This document shows, one piece after another, positions 10,304 to 20,241 of a stretch of DNA of 64,000 nt. This DNA is from Limnohabitans sp. JirII-31. GTDB lineage: Bacteria > Pseudomonadota > Gammaproteobacteria > Burkholderiales > Burkholderiaceae_C. Location of the stretch: positions 62,001-126,000 of the forward strand of contig NZ_NESA01000006.1 of assembly GCF_002778315.1 (NCBI RefSeq), given 5' to 3'. Numbering within the stretch: the stretch's first letter is position 1; every line of letters begins with the position of its first letter. The notes beneath the pieces were generated by a model. That model had not been told where the DNA came from and made no database searches. It saw only the letters and a program-made list of their open reading frames with translations. A program made the position numbers and the translations under genes.

Positions 10304-11098
10304 TCAGCGCACGATGCCACGTTGTGGCGAGGTCTGGTTCAAGAAGTCGAGCATCATCTGCACATCGGGTGCAGATTCAGGTTTGGATTGCACCAGCGCT
10401 GCGATGCGCTCTTTGGCTTTGTCGAGCGTCAAGTCTTCACGGTACAAGGCCTTGTGCATGGCCTTGACTGCGCTGATACGCTCAGGGGAAAAGCCGCGAC
10501 GACGCAGCCCTTCGTAATTCATGGAGCGCGCCTCTGCCGGCTGCCCTTGGCACATCACAAAAGGTGGCAAATCTGCAAACAGCAACGAATGCATAGCCGT
10601 GAAACTGTGAGCGCCAATACGCACAAACTGATGCACCACGGTAAACCCACCCAAGATCACCCAATCACCCACGTGCACGTGGCCAGCCAATTGCGCACTG
10701 TTGGCAAAGATTGTGTGGTTGCCCACCACACAATCGTGCGCCAAATGCACATAGGCCATGATCCAGTTGTCATCACCCACACGCGTCACACCCGTGTCGC
10801 CGGGAGAACCGATGTTGAAGGTACAAAACTCGCGGATGGTGTTGCGGTCACCGATCACCAATTCGCAGGGCTCCCCCGCGTATTTCTTATCTTGCGGGAT
10901 CGCGCCCAAAGAGTTGAATTGAAAAATACGGTTGTCGTGCCCAATGGTGGTGTGGCCTTCGATCACGCAATGGGCACCGACCGTGGTACCCGCCCCTATA
11001 CACACATGGGGGCCAATGATGGTGTATGGCCCCACTTGCACCGAGCTGTCGAGCTCGGCTCGGGGGTCAACAATCGCCGAGGGATGGATAAGACTCAT
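10304..11098 (-). CDS. lpxA: UDP-N-acetylglucosamine O-acyltransferase
   Basis: First enzyme of lipid A synthesis; transfers an R-3-hydroxyacyl chain from ACP to UDP-GlcNAc. The protein has 264 residues from the ATG at 11098 ([12 protein letters not shown]). It consists of left-handed beta-helix hexapeptide repeats with the catalytic His in [10 protein letters not shown], followed by a helical C-terminus ([19 protein letters not shown]). A TTG at 11122 would add eight residues and overlap fabZ, so it is not preferred. It lies in the lpxD-fabZ-lpxA-lpxB order typical of proteobacteria. Confidence 0.96.
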   Translation of the reverse strand: MSLIHPSAIVDPRAELDSSVQVGPYTIIGPHVCIGAGTTVGAHCVIEGHTTIGHDNRIFQFNSLGAIPQDKKYAGEPCELVIGDRNTIREFCTFNIGSPGDTGVTRVGDDNWIMAYVHLAHDCVVGNHTIFANSAQLAGHVHVGDWVILGGFTVVHQFVRIGAHSFTAMHSLLFADLPPFVMCQGQPAEARSMNYEGLRRRGFSPERISAVKAMHKALYREDLTLDKAKERIAALVQSKPESAPDVQMMLDFLNQTSPQRGIVR

Positions 11099-11114
11099 CG
11101 TCGCAGGGTGTTGA

Positions 11115-11558
11115 TCAGGCAATGGTGCGCATGGTGCACATCAACTCGGCTTCGGTGGCAATTTCATCCCCCACTTTGGCTCGGGCTTTGAATTTGAAAA
11201 TGCCAGCTTTCATGCGGTCCAGCTCAACTTCCAAAATCAGCTGGTCGCCTGGCTCAACTGGTCGTTTGAAACGCGCACCATCGATGCCAGCGAAGTAGTA
11301 CACCGTTTTGTCATCTGGGGTCACGCCCACGGCATCAAATGCCAGCAAAGCGGCTGCTTGGGCCAAGGCCTCCAGCATCAACACACCCGGCATCACAGGG
11401 CGATGCGGAAAGTGACCGGTGAAATACGGTTCGTTGATTGAGACATTCTTGAGCGCCTTGATGCGTTTACCTTTTTCGATCTCCAACACGCGGTCAACCA
11501 GCAAGATGGGATAGCGGTGCGGCAATTGCTTCAGGATTTGATGGATGTCCATGCTCAT
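11115..11558 (-). CDS. fabZ: 3-hydroxyacyl-[acyl-carrier-protein] dehydratase FabZ
   Basis: Hotdog-fold dehydratase of fatty-acid elongation; it competes with LpxA for 3-hydroxyacyl-ACP and so balances phospholipid and lipid A. It has 147 residues, with [13 protein letters not shown], the catalytic His in [13 protein letters not shown] and the Glu in MLEALAQAA. The ATG at 11558 overlaps the lpxD stop (ATGA); an internal ATG two codons later is an equally possible start. Confidence 0.96.
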   Translation of the reverse strand: MSMDIHQILKQLPHRYPILLVDRVLEIEKGKRIKALKNVSINEPYFTGHFPHRPVMPGVLMLEALAQAAALLAFDAVGVTPDDKTVYYFAGIDGARFKRPVEPGDQLILEVELDRMKAGIFKFKARAKVGDEIATEAELMCTMRTIA

Positions 11559-12538
11559 TTTTTTTGACTTTCTAAAGCTGATTCAAGAGATTTGATGCGG
11601 TCACGCAAACGGTGCAGTTGACGCAAGGTGGCAGCATTTTTTTCCCACGAGGCATTGTCGTCGATGGGAAACACGCCGCTGTACTGTCCAGGCTGACGAA
11701 TTGAACGCATCACGACCGATGCAGCAGAAATATGCACACCATCGGCCAACTCCAAATGCCCCAACACCACGGCTCCACCACCGACCGTGCAGTGAGCGCC
11801 GATGCGTGCGCTACCTGCCACGCCTGCGCAACCAGCCATGGCCGTGTGTGCGCCAATGTGAACGTTATGGCCTATTTGCACCAAGTTATCGAGCTTCACA
11901 CCATCTTCAATCACGGTGTCATCTAGAGCGCCACGGTCAATGCAGGTATTGGCACCGATCTCGACATCGTTGCCAATGTGCACTGCACCGAGTTGTTCAA
12001 TTTTTTCCCAGCGCCCTTCAAACAGCGCAAAACCGAACCCATCTGCACCGATGACAACACCAGCATGCACGATGCAGCGTTGCCCCAAGACGCAATCTTC
12101 ACCCACAGTCACACCAGACTTGAGCCAAGTGTGCGCACCAATACGTGCACCGCGTTCAATCACACACAAAGGACCAATGCGTGCGCTGGCGTCAACGTGT
12201 GCAAAGGGATGAATCACGGCGCTTGGATGAACCATCGGCTCATCGTGCTGCTGATGCTGAGCACGCCACAACTGCGTCAAACGTGCAAAGTAGTGGTAGG
12301 GGTTGTCGGTCACGATGCAGGCACCACGTGCTTGCGCCAGTGTCGCCATCATGGGCGACACAATCACGCAAGCTGCCTGAGACGTCGTGAGTTGAGATTG
12401 GTATTTGGGATTACTTAGAAAACTCAAGGCATCGGCATGCGCAGTGTCAAGCGGTGCGAGTTTTTGAATCCATTGCTCGGGGTTTCCATGCAGCTGGCCC
12501 CCAAGACTTTCAACGATTTGGCCGAGACGCAGTGCCAC
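11555..12538 (-). CDS. lpxD: UDP-3-O-(3-hydroxyacyl)glucosamine N-acyltransferase
   Basis: Third step of lipid A synthesis, N-acylating UDP-3-O-acylglucosamine. It has 327 residues: an N-terminal uridine-binding domain (about 1-100, [13 protein letters not shown]), a left-handed beta-helix of hexapeptide repeats with the catalytic His region [20 protein letters not shown], and a C-terminal helix ([19 protein letters not shown]). It starts 6 nt after the skp stop and overlaps fabZ by 4 nt. Confidence 0.96.
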   Translation of the reverse strand: MALRLGQIVESLGGQLHGNPEQWIQKLAPLDTAHADALSFLSNPKYQSQLTTSQAACVIVSPMMATLAQARGACIVTDNPYHYFARLTQLWRAQHQQHDEPMVHPSAVIHPFAHVDASARIGPLCVIERGARIGAHTWLKSGVTVGEDCVLGQRCIVHAGVVIGADGFGFALFEGRWEKIEQLGAVHIGNDVEIGANTCIDRGALDDTVIEDGVKLDNLVQIGHNVHIGAHTAMAGCAGVAGSARIGAHCTVGGGAVVLGHLELADGVHISAASVVMRSIRQPGQYSGVFPIDDNASWEKNAATLRQLHRLRDRIKSLESALESQKK

Positions 12539-12544
12539 GGCAGA

Positions 12545-13051
12545 TTACTTGGTCGAATTGATGACCTTGAGCACTTTGTCAGTGATGTCGTGCTTAGGGC
12601 TGATATAGACCGCCTCTTGCAAAACGAGGTCGTATTTTTCGGCTTCAGCCACTTGCTTGATCACGCGGTTGGTGCGCTCAAGAACCAGTTGGAACTCTTC
12701 GTTTTTGCGCGCATTGAGTTCTTCTTGAAATTCACGACGCTTGCGTTGAAAGTCGCGGTCTTGCTCGCCCAATTGCTTTTGTCGGCTCAAGCGCTGTGAC
12801 TCTGACAAAGTGGGGGCTTCACGTTCGAACTTTTCAACAGCAGATTTCAAGGCAGCACCCGCATCATTGAGTTCTTTGTCGCGCTTGGAGAACTCTTGCT
12901 CTAATTTCTGCTGTGCCTGCTTGGCCGTGTTGGCTTCTTTGAAAATACGGTCTGTATTGATAAAGCCAATACGAATTTCGTCAGCATAGGCAGTCAAGCT
13001 GACCACGCCCACCATCAACGCCAAAGAAAGTTGGCTAAAAAACTTTTTCAT
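12545..13051 (-). CDS. skp: OmpH/Skp-family periplasmic chaperone
   Basis: Periplasmic holdase that keeps unfolded outer-membrane proteins soluble on the way to BamA. It has 168 residues with an N-terminal signal peptide (KKFFSQLSLALMVGVVSLTAYA, cleavage likely after TAYA) followed by IGFINTDRIFKEA. A long charged coiled coil covers about residues 40-125. The ATG overlaps the bamA stop (TGATG), coupling it to the assembly machine whose clients it carries. Confidence 0.93.
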   Translation of the reverse strand: MKKFFSQLSLALMVGVVSLTAYADEIRIGFINTDRIFKEANTAKQAQQKLEQEFSKRDKELNDAGAALKSAVEKFEREAPTLSESQRLSRQKQLGEQDRDFQRKRREFQEELNARKNEEFQLVLERTNRVIKQVAEAEKYDLVLQEAVYISPKHDITDKVLKVINSTK

Positions 13052-15357
13052 CAGAAAGATGTCCCGATTTGGAATTGCAATCTTTGAATTCTATCGCCAG
13101 TGAAGGTTCTGGCGGGTAAGGCCCAGGCAAAGCGCAGAGGCCCCATGGGAGAGACCCAACTCAGCCCCACGCCATATGAACTACGAAGTTGGTTCAACTG
13201 AACTTTGTCGAACTCACCAAACACGTTACCCATGTCATAGAAGCCATAGAGCCTCAGACTTCTGTCGTTACCCGCACCTGGGAATGGCATCAAAAACTCA
13301 CTGTTGAGGGTGATTTTTTTGGTACCACCCGACACAATGCCGTAGACGTCACGAGGGCCCAGGGTGCCTTGCTCAAAGCCACGCACGGAGCCTAAACCAC
13401 CCGAGAAGTAGTTCTTGAAAACTGGGAAGCTTTGCCCTTGCAAGCCTTTACCAACGCCTAAATCGGCATTGAATGCAAATGTGTATTGCTTGCTGAGTGC
13501 GAAGTACTGTTGGTATTGACCACCGATCTTGGCGTAGCGCGTGTCGCCTGCTGCCCCCACTTCGGTGTTGGCTCGAATCAACTTACCCGTCGATGGATTC
13601 AGGTAACTGTCACGACCATCTCTCGCCCAGCCCAAAGTCACAGGCACAGTTTTGGTGGTGTACCCGTGGTTGTATGCGTACACCAGCCAAGAGGCTGGCA
13701 AATTGGTGCCGGGAATAATTTCGGTCTGTTCGAGCGATGTACCTACGAAAACGCGGTCCAGCTCACTAAATGGAACGCCAAAACGGATGCCAAGGCCAGA
13801 AGTCACAAGTCGGTAATCTCCGCCCTGCTCCACGTAAGGTTTGCTCGACCGATGGTAGTAATCAAAGGTGCGCGACACACCGTCTTGGGTGAAGTACGGA
13901 TCGGTTGTACTGATCACGTAGTACTGGTTGTACTTGCTGGTGCTGACTTGGAGTCCTAAGTTTTGGCCCGAACCAAAAACGTTTTCCTGCTGAATGCCAA
14001 AAGAAAAGGTGACCTTTTCAGCACTCGAAAACCCAGCGCCCAGTGTGAGCATGCCTGTGGGCTTTTCCGTCACATTGACATTCAAGTCCACCTGATCTTG
14101 TGAAGCGGCAACTTCTTGGGTATCTATATCAACCTCTTTGAAGTAGCCCAAGCGATTGATGCGGTCGCGTGACAAGCGGATGCGCTCGCCGTCATACCAA
14201 GATGACTCCATCTGGCGGAACTCACGGCGCACAATTTCATCTCGGGTTCGGTTATTCCCCAGAATGTTGATACGCCTCACATAGGCACGACGTGACGGAT
14301 CTGCCACCAAGACCAGCTTGACGCGATTGGTCGCTCGGTCAATCTCAGGTCGCACATCGGTGCGGGCAAACGCAAACCCGAAGTTGCCAAAGTATTCATT
14401 GAAGGCTTTGGTGGTTTTGGCGACATCGTCTGCGTTGTAGGGTTGACCTGCTTTGATTTCAATCAATGACTTGAAGTCGTCATCTTTGCCCAGGTAATAC
14501 CCCTCCAGAGCCACCTCAGACACCACGAAACGGTCACCCTCTGTGATGCTGATGGTGATGCTGATGTCTTGCTTGTTAGGTGAAATGGCCACTTGCGTGG
14601 AATCAATTCGAAACTCCAAATAACCGCGAGACATGTACCAAGCACGCAAAGTTTCCAGGTCAGCATTCAGTTTGGCACGCGAATAGCGATCTGACTTGGT
14701 GTACCAGCTCAGCCAATTGCCCGTACTTTGGTCAAACTGATCAAGCAGTGTGGATTCACTGAAGGTTTTGCTACCAACGACTCGGATTTCTTTGATTTTG
14801 GCCAGATCGCCTTCCACGACGGTGAAAGACAAATTGACCCGGTTACGGTCGCTCGGCGTCACGGTGGTGATCACCTCAGCACCGTACAGACTGCGGCTGA
14901 CGTACTGACGCTTGAGTTCTTGCTCTGCACGATCAGCCAACGCTTTGTCGAAAGGCCGTCCTTCGGCCAAGCCGATGTCGCGCAAAGCTTTACGCAATAT
15001 GTCTTTGTCAAACTCTTTTGTGCCAATGAACTCCACCGCAGCGATGTTCGGACGCTCTTCCACAATCAGCACCAACACATCACCCGTGACTTCAATGCGA
15101 ACGTCCTTGAAGAGCCCCAGGGCAAACAAACTGCGAATGGCAGCAGCGCCCTTGTCGTCGGTGTAATCATCCCCAACGCGGAAAGGAATAGATGCAAAGA
15201 TCGTCCCAGGCTCCACACGCTGTAAGCCCTCGACACGGATGTCGCGAACTGTGAAAGGATCGACGGCCCAAGCATTGAAAGCCAGCGCAGTGCCCGCCAA
15301 CAAAGCAGCAGCATAAGACAGCGGAGCGCGGGTGAAACTGATAGGTTGCTTGTTCAT
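13051..15357 (-). CDS. bamA: Outer-membrane protein assembly factor BamA
   Basis: Omp85-family core of the BAM complex that inserts beta-barrels into the outer membrane. The 768-residue protein has a signal peptide (to about residue 31, AFNAWA). Five POTRA domains follow, from DPFTVRDIRVEGLQRVEPGT to about residue 430, then a 16-strand barrel with the conserved GLGSVRGFEQGTLGPRD loop and a C-terminus ending in Phe (FQIGTSF), the usual beta-signal. It lies between rseP and skp, as in most proteobacteria. Confidence 0.98.
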   Translation of the reverse strand: MNKQPISFTRAPLSYAAALLAGTALAFNAWAVDPFTVRDIRVEGLQRVEPGTIFASIPFRVGDDYTDDKGAAAIRSLFALGLFKDVRIEVTGDVLVLIVEERPNIAAVEFIGTKEFDKDILRKALRDIGLAEGRPFDKALADRAEQELKRQYVSRSLYGAEVITTVTPSDRNRVNLSFTVVEGDLAKIKEIRVVGSKTFSESTLLDQFDQSTGNWLSWYTKSDRYSRAKLNADLETLRAWYMSRGYLEFRIDSTQVAISPNKQDISITISITEGDRFVVSEVALEGYYLGKDDDFKSLIEIKAGQPYNADDVAKTTKAFNEYFGNFGFAFARTDVRPEIDRATNRVKLVLVADPSRRAYVRRINILGNNRTRDEIVRREFRQMESSWYDGERIRLSRDRINRLGYFKEVDIDTQEVAASQDQVDLNVNVTEKPTGMLTLGAGFSSAEKVTFSFGIQQENVFGSGQNLGLQVSTSKYNQYYVISTTDPYFTQDGVSRTFDYYHRSSKPYVEQGGDYRLVTSGLGIRFGVPFSELDRVFVGTSLEQTEIIPGTNLPASWLVYAYNHGYTTKTVPVTLGWARDGRDSYLNPSTGKLIRANTEVGAAGDTRYAKIGGQYQQYFALSKQYTFAFNADLGVGKGLQGQSFPVFKNYFSGGLGSVRGFEQGTLGPRDVYGIVSGGTKKITLNSEFLMPFPGAGNDRSLRLYGFYDMGNVFGEFDKVQLNQLRSSYGVGLSWVSPMGPLRFAWALPARTFTGDRIQRLQFQIGTSF

Positions 15358-15397
15358 GAAGAGAAAACTTCAGGGTCTGGGTGAATGATGAAGGAGC

Positions 15398-16780
15398 TTA
15401 ACTGAGCCAGCCCAGACGGACCAAATCATTGAAGAGAGAAAAAAACATGAGTGCCACTAACATCAACAAACCCAAGCGTTGTAAAACGTCGAGCCACTGT
15501 GCTGCGGGGGGACGGCCGGTCAAAGCCTCATAAAGATAATACAACAGGTGCCCCCCGTCGAGGACGGGCAAAGGCATCAGATTGAGCACCCCAAGACTGA
15601 TGCTGATCAAGGCCAAATACGACAAATACGCAGACAAGCCGATACTGGCTGAGCGTCCCGCGTAATCAGCCATTGACAAAGGCCCACTCAGATTATCGAG
15701 TGAAGCACTGCCAACGACCATGCGCCCCACCATGTCCAACGTCAGTCCGATCACTTCCGACGTGCGTACAAATGCACGGCTTACGCCATCGATGAACCCA
15801 GCTTGCACCCAAACACGCGCGGGTGGCTCGCCCACATACGCACCGATACGCCCGACATAGCGGTCCTTGTCCCACACGCGCTCAGGCGTGACCTCTACCA
15901 TCAGCTCACCTTGGTGAGGTCGTCGAATCGCCCATACTTGAAGAGGCACAGGGCCACGCTCGCCAGCGGCACGCACCCATGCGCGCAGCATGGCAGCGTC
16001 TTCCATGCGGTGTCCATCAATGTGCAACACCACATCGCCGCGTTGCAAACCGGCACGCTGCGCTGCACTCCCCTCCTGTACGTTACCGATAACAGCAGGG
16101 CTCCAGAGCTGTCCTAGCCCATAGACAGACAAGCCTGATAGATCTTGCGCGTTCTCGGCTATCGAAGCAGGAGCCAGCAATGACACGGTATGAATGCGAT
16201 GGTTGTGTGCTGACTCAACTTCCAACACCAATGGCTCATGGAGGGTGTCTTCTTGCAGGGCCCACCAACGCAAGGCCTCCATAGATTCGACCTCGTGCAA
16301 GGTCGCTTCAGACAAACCGACACGCAGTACCAAATCGCCACCGCGCAAACCCACGGACTCGGCCACAGAACCCAAGGCAGGCGACGCCAGTAGCGGTTTT
16401 GACTCATACTGCCCTAACCAAAAAGTCGCGGCATACAACACCACCGCGAGCAACAGGTTGGCCGAGGGTCCTGCTGAGACGATGGCTGCACGTCGCCATA
16501 AGCTCTGACGGTTCAGGGCCATGGAGACATCACCGGGAGCAACGACTTCCTCGTTTTCATCCAACATCTTGACGTAGCCGCCCAAGGGAATGAGACAAAT
16601 CATGAACTCGGTACTCTGTCCAGGGAAAGGACGGCGAGCGCGCCATCTCAGCAAGGGTCGACCAAAACCCACAGAAAACGTGAGCACTTTGACCCCGCAG
16701 GCCACAGCCATTCTGTAATGCCCCCATTCATGTACGGCAACCAACAAACCCAAAGTGCCGAGAAAGACCAACACGGTCAT
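15398..16780 (-). CDS. rseP: Site-2 intramembrane metalloprotease RseP
   Basis: Inner-membrane zinc protease that makes the second cut in anti-sigma-E (RseA) and clears signal-peptide remnants. At 460 residues it shows HEWGH (H17-H21) in the first membrane segment, two PDZ domains in the periplasmic part (VAESVGLRGGDLVLRV; SAAQRAGLQRGDVVLHIDG) and the third metal ligand in NLMPLPVLDGGH near the C-terminus. It overlaps dxr by 4 nt. Confidence 0.96.
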   Translation of the reverse strand: MTVLVFLGTLGLLVAVHEWGHYRMAVACGVKVLTFSVGFGRPLLRWRARRPFPGQSTEFMICLIPLGGYVKMLDENEEVVAPGDVSMALNRQSLWRRAAIVSAGPSANLLLAVVLYAATFWLGQYESKPLLASPALGSVAESVGLRGGDLVLRVGLSEATLHEVESMEALRWWALQEDTLHEPLVLEVESAHNHRIHTVSLLAPASIAENAQDLSGLSVYGLGQLWSPAVIGNVQEGSAAQRAGLQRGDVVLHIDGHRMEDAAMLRAWVRAAGERGPVPLQVWAIRRPHQGELMVEVTPERVWDKDRYVGRIGAYVGEPPARVWVQAGFIDGVSRAFVRTSEVIGLTLDMVGRMVVGSASLDNLSGPLSMADYAGRSASIGLSAYLSYLALISISLGVLNLMPLPVLDGGHLLYYLYEALTGRPPAAQWLDVLQRLGLLMLVALMFFSLFNDLVRLGWLS

Positions 16781-17991
16781 GGCAATGCAAATTTTTGAAC
16801 GAGCGTTTCAGCTGTGACGCGAGCTTGTGCATCGAGCGCTAATAAATCCATCAAGTCGTGTGGTGGCGAAGGCTGTAATTGATCGATACAGGCCACATTA
16901 AGATGATGGATTTGGTCAAATCGGATGCGACGATCCAAGAATGCAGCCACAGCAACCTCATTGGCCGCATTCAAAATTGCAGTGGTGCCTGAGGGACCAC
17001 GCAAGGCGTCCCACGCCAAGCGCAAACCAGCGAACCGCTCGGGATGGCCATGGTCGTTCAATGCCTCAAACGTCATCGCTGACAGCGTGTGGAAATCCAG
17101 CGCTTGAGCCCCCGAAGCAATGCGCTCAGGCCAACTCAAACCATAAGCGATAGGACCTCGCATATCCGGAGTCCCCAACTGCGCAACCACCGAAGCGTCG
17201 CGGTATTGCACCATCGAATGAATAACGCTTTGCGGATGTATCACGACATCAATCCGCTCTGGCGGCAAGCCAAACAAATAACGCGCCTCAATGACCTCCA
17301 AGGCTTTGTTCATCATCGTGGCTGAATCCACTGAAATCTTTCGCCCCATGACCCAATTGGGATGAGCGCAAGCTTCCTCAGGCGTGACGTCTTTGAGGGT
17401 CTTCACATCGCGGGTGCGAAACGGGCCACCCGACGCCGTCAAAATGATTTTTTCGACGCGTGAATCCCACGTGTGAGGATCTTCAGGCAAGGATTGAAAA
17501 ATCGCAGAGTGCTCGCTGTCGATAGGCAACAAAGTGGCACCACCGCGTTTGACAGCAGACAAAAAGACTTCACCTCCAACGACCAAAGCCTCTTTGTTGG
17601 CCAGCAACAAACGCTTACCGCTTCGTGCAGCAGCCAAACAAGGTGCCAATCCAGCAGCGCCAACGATGGCCGCCATCACGGCATCAACCTCGGGATGTGA
17701 GGCCACGTCTTCAAGTGCTTGCGCACCGGTACGCACCTGCACATCCAAGCCTTGCGCGTGCACTTTGTCTTGGAGTGAGCGTGCGGCCTGCGCGTGCGCC
17801 ATCACGACAACCTGGGGTTTGAATTGCACGCACTGTTGCAGCATCAAGTCCACTTGAGAGGCACCCGTTAAAGCAAAGACTTGGAATCGATCTGGGTGAC
17901 GTGCGACCACGTCCAGAGTATTGGTGCCAATGGAGCCCGTTGAGCCCAATACGGTGAGCTTTTGCGGCTTGAGTCGGTCCAATGCGTTCAT
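16777..17991 (-). CDS. dxr: 1-deoxy-D-xylulose 5-phosphate reductoisomerase
   Basis: Second step of the MEP isoprenoid pathway; converts DXP to MEP with NADPH. It has 404 residues from the ATG at 17991 (MNALDRLKPQKLTVLGSTGS), which overlaps the cdsA stop (TGATG). A longer in-frame version to 18189 adds 66 residues inside cdsA and is rejected. Motifs: NADPH-binding VLGSTGSIGTNTLDVV, the active-site region VDSATMMNKALEVIEARYLF and HPQSVIHSMVQY. IspD and IspF of the same pathway are also in this window, near 33-34 kb. Confidence 0.97.
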   Translation of the reverse strand: MNALDRLKPQKLTVLGSTGSIGTNTLDVVARHPDRFQVFALTGASQVDLMLQQCVQFKPQVVVMAHAQAARSLQDKVHAQGLDVQVRTGAQALEDVASHPEVDAVMAAIVGAAGLAPCLAAARSGKRLLLANKEALVVGGEVFLSAVKRGGATLLPIDSEHSAIFQSLPEDPHTWDSRVEKIILTASGGPFRTRDVKTLKDVTPEEACAHPNWVMGRKISVDSATMMNKALEVIEARYLFGLPPERIDVVIHPQSVIHSMVQYRDASVVAQLGTPDMRGPIAYGLSWPERIASGAQALDFHTLSAMTFEALNDHGHPERFAGLRLAWDALRGPSGTTAILNAANEVAVAAFLDRRIRFDQIHHLNVACIDQLQPSPPHDLMDLLALDAQARVTAETLVQKFALP

Positions 17992-18827
17992 CACAGTGAC
18001 TGCATCAGCATGAGGGCAATCGGCAAGGTAGGCAGCAAGGCATCCACCCGATCCAACACCCCTCCGTGTCCGGGCAATAACTGGCTGCTGTCTTTCATAC
18101 CGGCACTGCGTTTGACCAAAGACTCTACCAAATCCCCCATCACACTCATTGCCACTAAAAATAAAGTGGCCAACAGCAAGAATGGCCAACCACGCGCTTG
18201 TAAGTGCGTGAATAAACTCTGGCTATCCATGGGGTATTGGGTATCGAGCCAGATCCAAACCAAGGCCATCAGAAGCACCCCGGCCATCCCACCCCACACA
18301 CCTTCCCAACTTTTACCGGGACTGATGTGGATCGCCAACTTACGACGACCAAAGGCACGCCCAAAAAAGTAAGCAGCTATATCGGCCATCCAAACAATCA
18401 GCAGCAAAGACAGCAAAAAGTTGGTACCCATAACCTTGGCTTGGTACAGAGCAAGCCAAGTCGCCCACAAGGCCAACAAACCAACGATCAAACGCAACAT
18501 ACGCGGAATGCGAGGCCATGCCTCAACCCCGCCACGAATCAACGCTCCGCCCCCCAACACCCACAAACCACCAGCAATCGGCCAGACCCAGACGGGGGGG
18601 TGGTAAGCCCAATGCGCGGCCCAAGTCAAAAAGCAAGCGAACAAACAAACCGCGGCGCATCGCAATGCACCGCGCATGCCCAAACCATTCAAACGGCCCC
18701 ACTCCCAAGCACCGGCAGCAATCAACACCAAGGTGAAGGTGGCAAGCGGTTCCGCCGTGGAAGCCAGAAGTGCTGGCAACAAAAGCGCCAACAACACAAG
18801 TGCCGTGATGATGCGTTGCTTGAGCAT
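17991..18827 (-). CDS. cdsA: Phosphatidate cytidylyltransferase
   Basis: Integral membrane enzyme making CDP-diacylglycerol, the precursor of all phospholipids. It has 278 residues with about eight hydrophobic segments. The family signature appears toward the C-terminus as KRSAGMKDSSQLLPGHGGVLDRVDAL, containing the conserved K-D-x-x-x-x-x-PGHGG-x-x-DR-x-D pattern. It starts only 7 nt after the frr stop; uppS, which normally lies here, is absent. Confidence 0.95.
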   Translation of the reverse strand: MLKQRIITALVLLALLLPALLASTAEPLATFTLVLIAAGAWEWGRLNGLGMRGALRCAAVCLFACFLTWAAHWAYHPPVWVWPIAGGLWVLGGGALIRGGVEAWPRIPRMLRLIVGLLALWATWLALYQAKVMGTNFLLSLLLIVWMADIAAYFFGRAFGRRKLAIHISPGKSWEGVWGGMAGVLLMALVWIWLDTQYPMDSQSLFTHLQARGWPFLLLATLFLVAMSVMGDLVESLVKRSAGMKDSSQLLPGHGGVLDRVDALLPTLPIALMLMQSL

Positions 18828-18834
18828 GGGGTGC

Positions 18835-19395
18835 TTAGACCGCCATGATTTCTTGTTCTTTGCTGGCGATCACTTTGTCAATGTCAGCAATGTGTTTGTC
18901 GGTCACTTTTTGAATGTCTGCTTCCGCACGTTTTTGATCGTCTTCTGATGCCAATTTATCTTTGACCAATTTCTTAACGGACTCATTGGCGTCGCGACGC
19001 AGGTTACGTACCGCAACTTTGGCGTTTTCACCTTCAGAGCGAACCACCTTGGTCAACTCTTTGCGACGCTCTTCAGACATCGGTGGCATGGGCACGCGAA
19101 TGAGCTCACCCATTGACGAGGGATTCAAACCTAGGTCGCTGTCGCGAATGGCTTTTTCAATCTTGGCAGACATGCTTTTCTCCCAAGGCTGAACGCTGAT
19201 GGTGCGCGCATCAAGCAAGGACACGTTGGCCACTTGACTGATTGGCACCATCGAACCGTAGTAATCAACTTGCACAGCATCCAGCAAAGCTGGACTGGCG
19301 CGACCCGTACGGATTTTCGTCAGGCTACTGCTGAAAGACGCAATGGACTGATCCATCTTGGTTTCGATATTTTTCTTGATGTCAGCAATCGTCAT
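18835..19395 (-). CDS. frr: Ribosome recycling factor
   Basis: With EF-G it splits the post-termination ribosome. At 186 residues it has the normal length; the three-helix bundle ends show [20 protein letters not shown] near the N-terminus and the conserved [20 protein letters not shown] hinge region. It is preceded by AGGAGG-like bases and follows pyrH by 46 nt in the usual order. Confidence 0.97.
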   Translation of the reverse strand: MTIADIKKNIETKMDQSIASFSSSLTKIRTGRASPALLDAVQVDYYGSMVPISQVANVSLLDARTISVQPWEKSMSAKIEKAIRDSDLGLNPSSMGELIRVPMPPMSEERRKELTKVVRSEGENAKVAVRNLRRDANESVKKLVKDKLASEDDQKRAEADIQKVTDKHIADIDKVIASKEQEIMAV

Positions 19396-19441
19396 GTGTT
19401 CCTCCTGAATCTAGGCGTGAAAAGTCTCAAAAACCGTGGGC

Positions 19442-20164
19442 TCAAGCGTGCACAAGCGTGCCTTCATCCTCACCCAAGACCACGCGTTTGAGCGCACCAT
19501 TTTTAAAAATTGAAAAGACTTTCACTGGTAATTTTTGATCGCGACACAACGCAAATGCCGTGGCATCCATGATGCCAAGGTTTTGGCTGATGGCATCGTC
19601 AAAACTCAGCTCGCTGTAGCGAGTTGCTGTCGGGTCTTTTTTGGGATCAGCGGTATACACACCGTCCACTTTGGTAGCCTTGAGCACCATTTCAGCCCCA
19701 ATTTCAGCGCCACGCAAAGCTGCTGCTGTGTCAGTGGTGAAAAATGGGTTGCCTGTACCCGCCGCAAAAATAACAACTTTACCTTCCTCAAGGTATTGCA
19801 GCGCTTTGGGACGGACATAAGGCTCGACCACTTGGTCAATGGCAATCGCTGACATGACCCGTGCCGTCAAACCAGCCTTGTTCATGGTGTCTGCCAAAGC
19901 CAATGAATTCATCACCGTGGCCAACATACCCATGTAATCTGCCGTTGCACGGTCCATACCGACGGCACCACCGGCAACACCGCGAAAGATGTTGCCGCCA
20001 CCAATCACGATGGCGACCTCAACCCCGAGACGAATGACCTCAGACACTTCATCCACGATGCGCACAATCGTGGCCCGGTTGATACCAAATGCATCGTCCC
20101 CCATCAAAGCTTCGCCGGACAGCTTGAGCAAAATACGCTTGTGGGCTGGCTGGACTGATGTCAT
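19442..20164 (-). CDS. pyrH: UMP kinase
   Basis: Phosphorylates UMP to UDP; belongs to the amino-acid kinase family and is allosterically regulated by GTP and UTP. The 240-residue form starts at the ATG at 20164 ([20 protein letters not shown]), with a strong AAGGAG eight bases upstream. The longer version from 20212 crosses that ribosome site and a terminator and is rejected. Motifs: [23 protein letters not shown] and [19 protein letters not shown]. Confidence 0.97.
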   Translation of the reverse strand: MTSVQPAHKRILLKLSGEALMGDDAFGINRATIVRIVDEVSEVIRLGVEVAIVIGGGNIFRGVAGGAVGMDRATADYMGMLATVMNSLALADTMNKAGLTARVMSAIAIDQVVEPYVRPKALQYLEEGKVVIFAAGTGNPFFTTDTAAALRGAEIGAEMVLKATKVDGVYTADPKKDPTATRYSELSFDDAISQNLGIMDATAFALCRDQKLPVKVFSIFKNGALKRVVLGEDEGTLVHA

Positions 20165-20210
20165 GAGAAAACTCCTTGGTCTATCTTGATGGGGGTGCGA
20201 GGTTGACGTC

Positions 20211-20237
20211 AAAAGGGGAGCCGATGCTCCCCTTTTT
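20211..20237 (-). terminator. Rho-independent terminator between tsf and pyrH
   Basis: On the minus strand AAGGGGAGC and GCTCCCCTT pair around an ATCG loop; T-rich runs flank both ends. It lies just after the tsf stop, so it probably trims the rpsB-tsf transcript and limits read-through into pyrH. Confidence 0.7.
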
Positions 20238-20241
20238 GTGA

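Noticed and set aside
17992-18189. 66-residue N-terminal extension of Dxr
   Set aside because: Lies inside cdsA, is not conserved in Dxr, and a start overlapping the cdsA stop gives the standard protein.
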